The notes: generated by a model not told the origin, from the letters alone. Numbered from the stretch's first letter, positions 1 to 9,044 are shown. The stretch is DNA of 64,000 nucleotides from Terriglobia bacterium (GCA_020073565.1 JAIQEY010000001.1:124001-188000); one strand, 5' to 3'. Numbers and translations are program-made.

Positions 1-398
1 GCCTGTTCCGTCTTCGCCTGCAGCAAGCGTGTCAAGGTGGCAATCAATTCCTGGTCGTTACGCTCCCCTTCACTGCCCGCGGATTCAATGCTTCCCAGCA
101 TCTGGCGGACCACGTCCACCATGGTCAGCAGGGCGGTCGTAATTTCAGGGTTCAGCGTAAGCAGGCCGTCGCGCAATCGCGACAACAAGTTTTCACCGAC
201 ATGAGTGACGGCTTCCAGCTTGGAAAACGCCAGGAAGCCTGATGTACCTTTGATCGTATGAATCGTACGGAAAACACTGGCCAGGATCTCGCGATCCGCG
301 GGATTGTTCTCGAGCGCAATCAGGTCCCGGTCGAGACGGTCCAGGTTCTCGTAGCTCTCCACCAGGAATTCTTTGACGATTTCCGAATCATCGCTCAT
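1..398 (-). CDS. cheA: Chemotaxis-type histidine kinase CheA, N-terminal part (cut by window edge)
   Basis: The visible 132 residues form a histidine phosphotransfer (Hpt/P1) domain, the part of CheA that is autophosphorylated and passes phosphate to CheY/CheB. The signature FRTIHTIKGTSGFL is present, with His47 as the expected phospho-acceptor, followed by the helix containing THVGENLLSRLRDG. The dimerisation, ATPase and CheW-like domains would lie beyond position 1. The ATG is preceded by GGAGG at a usual distance. A stand-alone Hpt protein cannot be excluded because the rest is missing, but the close match to CheA P1 and the continuing frame favour CheA. Which chemosensory system it serves cannot be read from here. 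Confidence 0.85.
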   Translation of the reverse strand, partial: MSDDSEIVKEFLVESYENLDRLDRDLIALENNPADREILASVFRTIHTIKGTSGFLAFSKLEAVTHVGENLLSRLRDGLLTLNPEITTALLTMVDVVRQMLGSIESAGSEGERNDQELIATLTRLLQAKTEQ

Positions 399-1195
399 CG
401 GCGAGTTCTCCCTCCGACTTCCCCAGCTTTGCCGTGTGCTATGGTCAATTTGTTTCCGGAAGCTTCAGATCGAGACCACCCGAACCCAGAGAGGTAGCGC
501 CGGTGGCGCGCCCATGAGGTCAGGTCGCCTTTCGGCGAGAAATGCAGGCCGAATTTCTGACCTCGGTGGACCATCACTATTCTTCAATCGAATGCTCTCG
601 TTGTGAGCTGGTTCAACCGTTAGAAATCGGTTAGGGCGGAATCCAGCGGCATCCTATAAGGAGCACTTGCTCTACCAAAAGAAAGTTGAGTACGTGACCA
701 GCTCATGGCGAGCTGATTACCTTCGTCAGTGCGCGCAGTACGGCCGACCCGGACCTGCTCAGACGCGTGCCGCCGAGCTCTTCAGATCGAGAATCAGTTC
801 TGGTTGACGGGAGATGGAAGGGAAAGGCCTGGGTGAAGACCGGGCAGCTTCGCAGATTTCGCGAACAACTCGCGGGAAGGCAACAGTTCTAACTTCGGCT
901 CAACCTCTTGATCGAACTCAGCAAGCGATGCGGCCACTCATAACCGCAGCCGCATCGCAACGGTGTGGTCGGGGTAGGGCGCTGCAACTGACTTCCACAG
1001 ACCGGACATTTTCGCATCCACATAATTGTTCCAGCGCGGGCGCACACAACCCCGCTCCAGCTTCATGTTTTGCCCAGCAGGGGAAAATTTCAATTCGTAC
1101 GAATGCTCACTCTTGGGGCGTAGAAATACGCATGTCGGGTCGGGATAACAGGCGGCCGGATCGATTAGGCACAAGCCAGAAAACGATGCCACCCT
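399..1195. other. Long gene-poor stretch between cheA and the histidine kinase
   Basis: I found no convincing gene in these roughly 800 bases. Open frames exist on both strands, but their predicted products look like random arginine/proline-rich text with no family signature. A short block near 492-508 resembles the palindromic element at 46096-46138. GAGGTCAG at 516-523 is inverted at 557-564, just upstream of cheA. HisKA_3 kinases usually have a LuxR-type response regulator next to them; none is seen here, so this may be where a partner gene was lost. Confidence 0.5.
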
Positions 1196-2377
1196 TCAGC
1201 CTTGAGTAGAGTGTGAACGGGCGGACATCGCGACTTCGCGCGCCAGCCCCTGCATCGGAATTTCAACCTTCAAGGTTGTTCCCCGATGCGGCTCGCTCTC
1301 CAGGGTGACAACGCCTCGCACCAGTCGAACGCGCTCTTTGATGCTCACGAGGCCAAGCCCGCCCGCGATTCGCGGCTGACCGGTGCGGAAACCCACGCCG
1401 CGATCCGACACGGTGAGACGCAGCGCATCGCCCGAGCGCTCCACCAGCACGCTCGCGTTCGTCGTTGCAGCGTGTTTGGCCACATTCTGCAGGGCTTCCT
1501 GCGTTACGCGATAGATGCATAATGCCACCGGTGGGGACACATCCTCGAATGTCCCGGAAGACCCAAAGGACACATTCACGCCCGTCGACGAAGAGAACTC
1601 CCGGCAGTGCGACTGCAGCGCGGTCGCGATGTCGCAATAATCAAGGACGGCCGGATGCAATTTGTGCGACAACTCGCGAACCTTCGAGGAGAGCAGTGAA
1701 AGCTGGTCACGCACCCCCTCCAACTGCTGGAAGGGCTCCGACTTGGGGTCCGGAAGCTTTCGCCGAATGCTGCCCAGCGACAGACTAATGCCCGTGATCT
1801 GCTGGTTGAGATCATCATGCAATTCCCGTGCAATCCGCGTCCGTTCCTGCTCCTGGGCATTGATCAAGCGTTCCGTGAGCGCCTTGATTTCTTCTTCGGC
1901 GGCAGTCCGCTCGGCGACCTGCCGAGCGAGTTCTTGGTTGCGGCGCTCCACGTTCTGCAGAAGCAGGCGATAGGCGAACCACAGCATCAACAGGACGAAC
2001 CAGGCAACGATTGTCCGGAACCACCAACTTCTCCACCAGTATGGCAAGATCTCGATGAAGAGACTCGTCGCGCTCTCGCGCCATTTTCCCCAGCCGGTGC
2101 CCGATTGAATGCGAAAAATGTACTCACCAAGGTTCTGGCGGATGTGCCCAACCCCAACAGACGCGCCCTCCCACCAAGAGACGCGCGCAAAGCGAAGACC
2201 GGTTCCTTCGACAATCGGGAGTTTGATAACCCGATCGTCCTGCCGCATTGCCGCAGAATGCCCTGCGAAGCAAAGAGCGGCTAGCAGCACGAAAATGAAA
2301 ACCGAAAATTTCCGAAGGCGCATCAGCGCGAGAACTCGTGCTGCACGAATTGGAGCTCCCATCATTTCCGCCAACAC
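1196..2377 (-). CDS. NarL/DegS-type sensor histidine kinase with most of its propeller sensor domain deleted
   Basis: The C-terminal half is a complete HisKA_3/HATPase_c kinase. The H-box ARELHDDLNQQITG has His187 as phospho-acceptor, an ATP-lid region carries SDRGVGF, and the GGLGLVSIKER motif follows. One membrane helix spans about 121-140. The N-terminus has a signal-like segment, then LPIVEGTGLRFARV, which resembles the opening of acidobacterial two-component propeller sensors. This runs within some 25 residues into NLGEYIFRI...WWRSWWF, which resembles the end of the Y_Y_Y domain that normally follows the propeller. The 600-700 residues expected between are absent with the frame kept. The GTG start has AGGAG five bases upstream. 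Kinase activity may persist, but ligand sensing is probably altered. Confidence 0.8.
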   Translation of the reverse strand: MLAEMMGAPIRAARVLALMRLRKFSVFIFVLLAALCFAGHSAAMRQDDRVIKLPIVEGTGLRFARVSWWEGASVGVGHIRQNLGEYIFRIQSGTGWGKWRESATSLFIEILPYWWRSWWFRTIVAWFVLLMLWFAYRLLLQNVERRNQELARQVAERTAAEEEIKALTERLINAQEQERTRIARELHDDLNQQITGISLSLGSIRRKLPDPKSEPFQQLEGVRDQLSLLSSKVRELSHKLHPAVLDYCDIATALQSHCREFSSSTGVNVSFGSSGTFEDVSPPVALCIYRVTQEALQNVAKHAATTNASVLVERSGDALRLTVSDRGVGFRTGQPRIAGGLGLVSIKERVRLVRGVVTLESEPHRGTTLKVEIPMQGLAREVAMSARSHSTQG

Positions 2378-2441
2378 ACTGGCTCCTATCGTTCTCTTTT
2401 CGAAGCATTGTAGTATGTCCCCCCGCCGTGTTGGCTGTGAC

Positions 2442-2790
2442 CTGGATCACCGTCAGAAAGAGACCAGGCCTTTCTTCTCAGCGGTTCATGACAAGGATCC
2501 GAATTCTTACGACACAGCGTTTACCTTCGCGGTCTGCCTTGTCGAGGCAAAGCAATTTCTACAAGCGATCCAGGTCCCTCGCGGTTTGCCGGATCATGGA
2601 ACAACACCGTGGAAGCGAACGGTCGGCTCGCCGAAGCTTACGAAGGAAACGATCAGACACAAGAGGCGATCGACGCTCTCCGCGAAGCGAGAATCTACTC
2701 TTCCAGCGCGGCGTGATTCATGCCATGCGCACCCAGTTCGACCTCGCCGAGGACGACTTCCAACTTGCCAGTCGGCTGTCGCCCCAGAAC
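2442..2790 (+). pseudogene. Remnant of a TPR-repeat protein gene, in three frames
   Basis: Reading rightward, three protein-like pieces follow one another in three different frames. First comes KDPNSYDTAFTFAVCLVEAK (within 2442-2573), then GRLAEAYEGNDQTQEAIDAL (within 2603-2710), then RTQFDLAEDDFQLASRLSPQ (within 2689-2790). Each has the helix pattern and small/large residue spacing of tetratricopeptide repeats. Together they look like consecutive TPRs of one protein, broken by two frameshifts. No start or stop fits. The left end abuts the kinase start and the right end lies inside the antisense 3' end of the mannosidase gene, so this is probably a leftover trapped by rearrangement. Confidence 0.6.
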
Positions 2791-5700
2791 CACGCCCTGC
2801 GCCCGAGCAAAGCTCACTTTCACGGTCTTGATCTCGTATGGCTTGGTGTGCACGGTAACAGTTTCGTTCTTGACGGGAAGGTCCGCGATCGAACGTTCCA
2901 TCAGGTCCGTCTCCGACGCCGAACGCGCACTCGCTGGAAGCTGAAGCGCTACATCCCCTTCGCTGCCTGCCCACTCATAGAAGCGCAGCACGATCGCATC
3001 GCTGTCTTCTGCTTTCTTCAACGCTGTCAGCACGACGTTTTCGGCCCCGACTTGCACAAATGAATGGCTGGGCGGCAGCGCGCCATCGTGTTTTTCGGTT
3101 TGCATCGCGAACAGCTGGTAATTCAACTCGTCGCCGCGGCGCACGGTCAGTGCCTCCCGCCAAGTTCCGCCGTGTGGATACATCGAGTAGGTGAAATCAT
3201 GTTCGCCTTCGTCGGCGTGAGGATCAGGCCACTCGGGTGACCGGAGCAGAGAAAGACGCAACACGTTTCCTTTCGCGTCCCATCCGTATTTGCTGTCGTT
3301 CAGCAGGCTGAAGCCGTGTTGCGCGTCCGAGATGTCGGCCCACTGCAGTCCGGGCACTTCAAATTGCCCTTGCTCGGCAGGAGTGCTGCGGCCAGTAGGC
3401 CGCTCGACTGAGCCGTAGGGAATCTCATACGTAGCATGCGCACTGTGCGCAGCGAGCGGGAAGGCGACCTTCAGAAGAATATGCTTTTCGTGCCAGTCGA
3501 CGTGCATTTTCACATCGACACGCGGTACGCCTGTGTACATCGTTATGTCCTGAACGAAAGTCGAGTGCTGGAAATGCTTCTTGACGCGAATCACAGCGCG
3601 CAATGGTCCGTGTTCCACAAGCTTCACGTCGTCGGCTTTGTCCAGGTCCCAGTGTTGCTTTTCGAAATCGGCATCGATGTTCCACGCGTCCCAATTTTTG
3701 GGCTTATCGTAGAACGCCTGCAGCAGATTGCCGCACGTAACGTCATGCGGGCCGCCAGTATCGCTCTCCGCAGGTGCGAGTGACTCGGTCCGGCCGCGCT
3801 TATCGAACAGGCTGGTGACGCATCCCGACTGCGGATCGATCTTCAGACGGACAAATTCGTTCTCCAGCGAATCGGCTGTCGCCCTGACAACAGAACTGCG
3901 GGAAGGTGCAGGCGCGGCAGTGGCGGCACGAACGAAGTAAGTGCTGTATCCCATGGCCGGTACATTCACGAGAAGCAGAAAACGCGCACGATGATTTTGA
4001 GGATCGATGCGCAGAAGCTCTGATCCAGTCGGGTTGCCAGCGGAATCGACCACCTGAATCTGCTTGGCCGGCATTGGCAGCTGCGCGTCCACCTCGATCA
4101 CTTCCGTCCGCTGCCAGGAAAGCGAATTGACCACCAAAACCGGCGTCCCCTCTCCGGTTGTGTTCACCCGTGACGCAATTTCCTGGAGCGAACCTTCCAT
4201 CACTTCGTTGCCCATGCGACGCACGTCTTCGAGTTTGCGCTTCGCGTCCAGATAGTTCACCGCGATGCCCGAGCCCGGCATGATGTCGTGAAAGTGTTCG
4301 AACAGCAGGTTTTTCCAGGCGCGCTCCATTTCTTCTTGCGGGTAGGGACGGCCATAGAGTGAGGCCAGCGCAGCAAACTTTTCCGCGTCCAGCAATGTTT
4401 CTTCACTCCGCCGGATGCGCTGCTTGGTATCGGCCTGCGTGGTGAATACGCCGCGGTGGTACTGGAAATAGAGTTCGCCTTTCCAGGTTGGCACTGTCAT
4501 CGTGGGCAGTTTCTTCCTGAGATCGTCGAAAAAAGCGGTCGCAGTACTGAATTGAAGGTTCGGGAACACCGCATTCGGCGCCATCAACCGCGTCGCGCTG
4601 TCGAGCATCGCGCGCGTCGGGCCGCCGCCGTGATCGCCCACGCCATAGAGGTGCATCATTTCAGGAGCGCCGGTCAGCCTGGGTCCGTAGATCGCTGGCG
4701 CCCACTCGGAGAGATCCTTCGCCATGCCTTCGGCCTCGATCGGGCTGGCATAGTCATGAGGAAAGTAAGTGAGCAAACGGCTTCCGTCCGGCGCTTCCCA
4801 CCAGAACAGCTTGTAGGGAAACGTCGTGAATTCGTGTGCCCACAGGAGCTTCTGGGTGACGAAGTAATCCATGCCAGATTTCTTGTAGATTTGTGGCAGC
4901 TGCCAGTTGTAGCCGAAGGAATCGGGGTTCCATCCAATCTTGACGTCGACGCCAAACTTCTTCTGGAAATAACGCTTGCCGATCAGGATCTGGCGCGTCA
5001 ACGACTCGCCCGCGGGCATATTGAGATCAGGCTCGACCCACATGCCTCCGACAATCTCCCAGCGTCCCTCCATCACGCGCTGTTCGATCTCATGAAACAT
5101 GTCGGGATATTTTTCTTCTATCCACTCATAGGTGCGCGCCGACGACATGGTGAACTTGAAGTCGGGATATTCACGCATCAGGTCGAGCACGCTGCGAAAC
5201 GTGTTGCGCACTACCTCGACCGTCTCAGTCCAGGGCCAGAGCCAAGCCATGTCAATGTGCGAGTTCCCGACCGCGCGGATGGTGAACTGCTTCAGCCATG
5301 GATTCAGCGATTCCAGTTTGCGTTGCGCGGACCGCAGCGACTCATCAAAGGCGCCTTGGTCGTCGCGATCGAGCGGCGCGAAATCAATAGTCTTGACCGC
5401 GGCATCAAGTTGCTGCTCGCGATCGGCTTTGCCCTCGGCGTAGGCGGCAATCATTGGTCTCACCACGAGAATCTCTTCCCGCAGCAGGTTTGGGCTGGGG
5501 CGATTACTCGGCGCTTCAATCAGCAAACGGCTCCTCTGAATTCTGGTGGGTGTCTCCGTCGCATCCAGGCGGATTGCCAGCACAATTCTCTGGCCGGGTT
5601 GGGCACTTTGGATCAGAGGGACGGGCTGCTCCGACGTATCGGTGCCGTGGTACACCAAGCCACCATTGGAAAACACGCTGATCATCAGGGGACCGTCGCT

Positions 5701-6033
5701 GTCAAAGGTCACGTCAAGTTTTACGCTCGCGCCCTGCAGCGAGTAGCCATTCAGCTTGTCGGGTATCTCGATCATGCGCCAGAAAACGCGAGAACCAGCG
5801 GACCACTTCTCGTCGACCTTGACTGTCTCCCACGCGGAGACGTCGAGCGTCGGGTCCTCCGGGTGCGGCACATCGGCATGAAAACGCCAGTCCGCTACGG
5901 GCAGAATTGCAAATGATTCAAGCCGGTCCAGAACCGGCTTGTACCGATCGGGAGCGTCCGCGGCAAGACTTGGAACTGTGAGCACTGAGACAACAAGGAG
6001 TACGCAGGCAATGGAAGGTTTCATGTTCCTCAT
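2695..6033 (-). CDS. GH38-family alpha-mannosidase, secreted, with odd C-terminal tail
   Basis: A 1112-residue secreted glycoside hydrolase family 38 protein, expected to cleave alpha-mannosides in the periplasm or outside. A signal peptide ends near residue 25 (PSLAADA). An N-terminal beta domain (about 40-180) precedes the catalytic barrel. His259 and Asp261 in GNSHIDMAW and Asp371 in GWNPDSFGYN match the family's zinc ligands and nucleophile; His468 (GVGDHGGG) and EHFHDIMPGSG near 579-589 are also typical. The C-terminal beta domains end plausibly at KVSFA. The last 36 residues are read through the antisense strand of the TPR remnant and are likely not original. It starts about 100 bases downstream of tssK but is probably unrelated to secretion. 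ATG at 6024 is an alternative start. Confidence 0.88.
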   Translation of the reverse strand: MRNMKPSIACVLLVVSVLTVPSLAADAPDRYKPVLDRLESFAILPVADWRFHADVPHPEDPTLDVSAWETVKVDEKWSAGSRVFWRMIEIPDKLNGYSLQGASVKLDVTFDSDGPLMISVFSNGGLVYHGTDTSEQPVPLIQSAQPGQRIVLAIRLDATETPTRIQRSRLLIEAPSNRPSPNLLREEILVVRPMIAAYAEGKADREQQLDAAVKTIDFAPLDRDDQGAFDESLRSAQRKLESLNPWLKQFTIRAVGNSHIDMAWLWPWTETVEVVRNTFRSVLDLMREYPDFKFTMSSARTYEWIEEKYPDMFHEIEQRVMEGRWEIVGGMWVEPDLNMPAGESLTRQILIGKRYFQKKFGVDVKIGWNPDSFGYNWQLPQIYKKSGMDYFVTQKLLWAHEFTTFPYKLFWWEAPDGSRLLTYFPHDYASPIEAEGMAKDLSEWAPAIYGPRLTGAPEMMHLYGVGDHGGGPTRAMLDSATRLMAPNAVFPNLQFSTATAFFDDLRKKLPTMTVPTWKGELYFQYHRGVFTTQADTKQRIRRSEETLLDAEKFAALASLYGRPYPQEEMERAWKNLLFEHFHDIMPGSGIAVNYLDAKRKLEDVRRMGNEVMEGSLQEIASRVNTTGEGTPVLVVNSLSWQRTEVIEVDAQLPMPAKQIQVVDSAGNPTGSELLRIDPQNHRARFLLLVNVPAMGYSTYFVRAATAAPAPSRSSVVRATADSLENEFVRLKIDPQSGCVTSLFDKRGRTESLAPAESDTGGPHDVTCGNLLQAFYDKPKNWDAWNIDADFEKQHWDLDKADDVKLVEHGPLRAVIRVKKHFQHSTFVQDITMYTGVPRVDVKMHVDWHEKHILLKVAFPLAAHSAHATYEIPYGSVERPTGRSTPAEQGQFEVPGLQWADISDAQHGFSLLNDSKYGWDAKGNVLRLSLLRSPEWPDPHADEGEHDFTYSMYPHGGTWREALTVRRGDELNYQLFAMQTEKHDGALPPSHSFVQVGAENVVLTALKKAEDSDAIVLRFYEWAGSEGDVALQLPASARSASETDLMERSIADLPVKNETVTVHTKPYEIKTVKVSFARAQGVVLGRQPTGKLEVVLGEVELGAHGMNHAALEE

Positions 6034-6136
6034 AGCGAAACAAAATCGGCGGACAGATAATCAGGATGACATGATCGCACGACCCAGATCAGATTCGCAC
6101 AGCGTTCGTTCGAGGTATCAAGGTCCAGTTTTTGCC

Positions 6137-7504
6137 CTAGGACAACACGACCAGTAACTCCATCTTCGGATCGGCGATTTCGCTGGGGACAAAAACGCTG
6201 ACGGCGCGGGCCTGCGCCAGTCCGTCCCAAAGTGAACCACTCTGTACCAGGCTGAAATACTGGTTGTCGAGTTTGATCGGGACCGCGGAGGGCGGCGACG
6301 GCAGGTGCCGCAACACTACGCCCGGCAGTGAATTGCGCACCAATCGGCTAATCTCGTTGGGAGAAGAAAGCTTCGCCAGTCGCGGGAATTTCGCGATCAG
6401 TTCATCGACCGCGATATTCGCACTCACCGACAGGATAAACTGCGAATCCTTCAGGTATCGCTCGTCCGCAATGCCTCCCGACCACACCAGCTTTTCCGTA
6501 AGCTGCAGCGGAATGGTCACGCACTTGGAGGGAAGTACGGTCTCAAGCAGATCGCGAACTCTGAGATCGAGCAGGCTGAAACATTCGCCCAGGTTGTCGT
6601 GATCATAGTCTGGCAAGTCGCGAACATTCTGGCTCATCGTGAACGTGGTCAAGGCCCCCGCCAAACGCAGCATCGCGCGGTACAGCACATCCGGATGCCC
6701 CCGCCTGACTTTCCAGATGTGCTTCAGTTCCGGAAGATAGGAGTTGACCGTGTGCAAGAGCCAGAAGTTTGCGACTTCCGTGGTCGTAAAATCGGCGACG
6801 TCTCGCCCTCTTTGTTTGCGCGGAAGCGTCAACGAAGCACTCTTGGCAGTAAGCACTTCCACTTGGCGGCGCGCCAGCATCATCAGGTAGTCGCTGGCCA
6901 CAATGTCGAGCAGCGGGGGGATGAACTTCGGGCTGAGAACGTAGGTTCCAGCAGGACTCCGGCCAATCTGCGCAATGCGGATGGAAGTAAAACCTTCCAG
7001 GTTCTCACCTCCAAATAAGAGCCGGAACGACTTCTTCCCCACTTGGATAGGCTTCTCGTCGGCGCCCATGGTAGCGTCAATCACGGGTCGTGTTTCCGCC
7101 ACGTAGCGCGTGGCAACTTGCCCGTTGGTTGCTTCCGGCGTCTTGCCGGCTATGCCGATGTTCTTTGCCGCAGGGCGGATTTGCGGAATCGCGAGGTAGA
7201 CGTCGAGCGCTTCCTGCGTAGGAGGGAACATCCCCTCCACCGGGCGTCCCGGCGGGAGTTCGTCGGCAGCCGGCATCTCGAACGCCAAGCCATCGGGCAT
7301 CACGCCTTCGCAATGACGAAGCGTGAACAAACCGTTCACCAGACTCGCTTCATCAATGCCAAGACCACTTAAGCCCCAATTGGCAAAACTGGAAGTGCTG
7401 GCACGGAAATGGAGAGCCTGTTCAAAGTACTCGTCCTGAGCCTGGAAATGCTGGGGCATGAGGAACATACCCTTGGTCCACACGACTTTCTGCGCTTTGC
7501 TCAT
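6137..7504 (-). CDS. tssK: T6SS baseplate protein TssK
   Basis: TssK trimers link the phage-like T6SS baseplate to the TssJLM membrane complex. The N-terminus VVWTKGMFLMPQHFQAQD is the family hallmark (the product binds baseplate TssF/G), and the 455-residue length fits the family. The C-terminal region, which in TssK contacts TssL/TssM, ends with a domain carrying DNQYFSLVQSG, as expected. It is the last recognisable T6SS gene of the leftward cluster, separated from the core baseplate genes tssE/F/G by the VgrG-Rhs island. It lies 36 bases after the upstream orphan gene, suggesting cotranscription. Confidence 0.95.
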   Translation of the reverse strand: MSKAQKVVWTKGMFLMPQHFQAQDEYFEQALHFRASTSSFANWGLSGLGIDEASLVNGLFTLRHCEGVMPDGLAFEMPAADELPPGRPVEGMFPPTQEALDVYLAIPQIRPAAKNIGIAGKTPEATNGQVATRYVAETRPVIDATMGADEKPIQVGKKSFRLLFGGENLEGFTSIRIAQIGRSPAGTYVLSPKFIPPLLDIVASDYLMMLARRQVEVLTAKSASLTLPRKQRGRDVADFTTTEVANFWLLHTVNSYLPELKHIWKVRRGHPDVLYRAMLRLAGALTTFTMSQNVRDLPDYDHDNLGECFSLLDLRVRDLLETVLPSKCVTIPLQLTEKLVWSGGIADERYLKDSQFILSVSANIAVDELIAKFPRLAKLSSPNEISRLVRNSLPGVVLRHLPSPPSAVPIKLDNQYFSLVQSGSLWDGLAQARAVSVFVPSEIADPKMELLVVLS

Positions 7505-7540
7505 ACGGCCCAGCTCATCTCGAATCTACTCGCCCGAATT

Positions 7541-8320
7541 CTACCCTTTGGCGGCGTCGAGCACGGTCAGGATTTGCGCTTGCAGAGGATCCGCAATGTG
7601 CGCAGCCTGGTAATCGTCGATCACCTCTTCGAACGCAGTGCGCCCAGAAAGTCCAGTAGCCGTCATCAACAAATCGTCGGCGGGACGCACCGTTCTCACC
7701 GGCGCGGACAGGGTCACCAGCGGCAGATCGCCCAACTGCGGCGACTTGCGAACCTCCACTCGATAGCGAAGCCCCTCAAAGAGCGCGGCCAATTCCGGAA
7801 TCTTTGCAAACAGCGTCTGCATGAGGCAAGCGCGCAGCACGAACGACCGGACGCCTTCCGCGTCCCGCTCCTGCTTGCCGGCTACCACCTGCCGCATCAT
7901 CGGGAGTGTGTAGGTGGACGGATACGCCAGCACCCACGTGAGCGGAGCCACAACCGCGATCGTCTTGCGTTCCTCCGCCCGAATGTCATACAGATATTCC
8001 CATTCGTACAGCTGCACCTGCGCCGGCACAGACTCCAACGGTGTGGGCAGTTCTTTCCGCAGATCGAACGGACGTCCGCACGCTTTGAAGTATGTTTCGC
8101 GAAGTTCGGCGAAATTCTGATCCGCGCCCACCACGGACTCTTTGCCGGAACCGTCCATGTGGTTGCCTAACACGCGCCGCGGACGGAATAGTGGTGCCAG
8201 TGCATCCAGGTAGGTCCGCAGCTGTCCGCGACAAATTCTCGCGACTTCGCCGGTGACCTTATGCAGACGCGGAAGCTGCTCGTGGGTGAGTGATCGGCCT
8301 ACATCCGCTGGTTGGCTCAT
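7541..8320 (-). CDS. Unrecognised 259-residue protein linked to tssK
   Basis: I do not recognise this family. The protein is soluble-looking: no signal peptide, no membrane helix, mixed alpha/beta composition. The N-terminal 60 residues are helical and basic. The middle contains QLYEWEYLYDIRAEERKTIA and a hydrophobic strand/helix, VVAPLTWVLAYPSTYTL. The C-terminal half includes a region rich in V/L with PLVTLSAPVRTVRPADDLL. It is not TssJ (no lipobox) and not DotU. The ATG has GGAGA close upstream. Its position, 36 bases before tssK and in the same operon as the effector genes, points to a T6SS role such as baseplate assembly or effector handling; this is inference from context only. Confidence 0.75.
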   Translation of the reverse strand: MSQPADVGRSLTHEQLPRLHKVTGEVARICRGQLRTYLDALAPLFRPRRVLGNHMDGSGKESVVGADQNFAELRETYFKACGRPFDLRKELPTPLESVPAQVQLYEWEYLYDIRAEERKTIAVVAPLTWVLAYPSTYTLPMMRQVVAGKQERDAEGVRSFVLRACLMQTLFAKIPELAALFEGLRYRVEVRKSPQLGDLPLVTLSAPVRTVRPADDLLMTATGLSGRTAFEEVIDDYQAAHIADPLQAQILTVLDAAKG

Positions 8321-8389
8321 AGCTCTCCGTCAAAGCAAAGCATACCTTTGGCCCCATATTGTATCTTATTGCAGCGCAAGGAGATCAAT

Positions 8390-8569
8390 TTACCTCAAGC
8401 GTACCGCGAGGATCAACAGCGCCACCACGGCAAAGATGATCCCAATCCGCCGCCAGGTTTTCCGGGCCGGAGGAGTGCCGCGGGTGGCGGAAAGAACCAG
8501 AAAGATCGCCGCCAAAAGCCCGAAGAAGACCGCGATGAACGGCGAAATCCGGTCTGGTGTCAAGTGCAC
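8390..8569 (-). CDS. Small two-helix membrane protein (59 residues)
   Basis: The frame encodes two hydrophobic helices, ISPFIAVFFGLLAAIFLVL and IGIIFAVVALLILAVRL, joined by a basic loop RGTPPARKTWRR, a clear helical-hairpin inner-membrane protein. An in-frame TGA directly precedes the GTG at 8569. The TTG two codons later has GAGG seven bases upstream and may be the true start. It sits between the second pentapeptide gene (ending 8592) and the 259-residue gene (starting 8320), in the same direction. Function unknown; possibilities are a T6SS accessory or a membrane immunity factor. Confidence 0.6.
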   Translation of the reverse strand: MHLTPDRISPFIAVFFGLLAAIFLVLSATRGTPPARKTWRRIGIIFAVVALLILAVRLR

Positions 8570-8591
8570 GCCTCACTGTTCCGATCCGAAG

Positions 8592-9044
8592 TCATTTTTT
8601 CGGGCCGGACTCGGCGTTTTCAGAAAGAGGTTCAAGGCAACTGGCCAGCAGCTTTTGCCGCTCCTCTTCGCTAGTCGCTTGCCGATAAAGAGGCTTGGGG
8701 ATGACCACAGGAGGCTTCACTCCCTTCGGACCGTACACAATCTTCTGCTCCTCGGGCCGGCGAATGTCTTTCAGTTCACAACTGAAACACTTCGAATCAT
8801 CAAAGTCCGACCAGTAGAAGTCGGCGCCAGTCAGATCGCATTCGATGAACTGAGCGCCCTCCAGAGCCGCCCCCACAAAGCATGACCGCCCAAACCAGCA
8901 GCGGGTAAAGACCGCATTGCGCAGGTCCGCGAATTCGAAGTTTCCGTCTTCGACGACGGTATCCTGCCACTGCGTAGCGAAGAGCGAGGCGCGCTCGAAG
9001 CTGGCCATGTTGCCGCGACAGCTTTGGAGGAGCAGCACACTCAC
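8592..9044 (-). CDS. Pentapeptide-repeat protein, shorter copy, after the SUKH gene
   Basis: The protein has about 150 residues. The middle carries A(D/N)L/F-type pentapeptides such as NFEFADLRNAVFTRC and LEGAQFIECDLTGADF, which would form a right-handed quadrilateral beta-helix. The C-terminal part (RRPEEQKIVYGPKGVKPPVV and beyond) is not repetitive and matches the tail of the larger pentapeptide protein at 13208-14071. I chose the GTG at 9044 because it overlaps the upstream stop as GTGA and has CGGAG just before it; ATG at 9008 is an alternative. Position directly after toxin and immunity genes suggests a role in effector loading or as a second protective factor; unproven. Confidence 0.75.
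   Translation of the reverse strand: MSVLLLQSCRGNMASFERASLFATQWQDTVVEDGNFEFADLRNAVFTRCWFGRSCFVGAALEGAQFIECDLTGADFYWSDFDDSKCFSCELKDIRRPEEQKIVYGPKGVKPPVVIPKPLYRQATSEEERQKLLASCLEPLSENAESGPKK

Noticed and set aside
814..1209. 131-codon frame rightward between cheA and the kinase
   Set aside because: Composition is random-looking, it runs into the end of the kinase gene on the other strand, and there is no ribosome site.
4456..5916. 486-codon open frame on the strand opposite the GH38 gene
   Set aside because: The opposite strand encodes an intact GH38 enzyme with catalytic residues; this frame is a GC-rich antisense shadow with no family signature.
7541..8320. Considered as TssJ
   Set aside because: No signal peptide or lipobox cysteine, and too long for TssJ.
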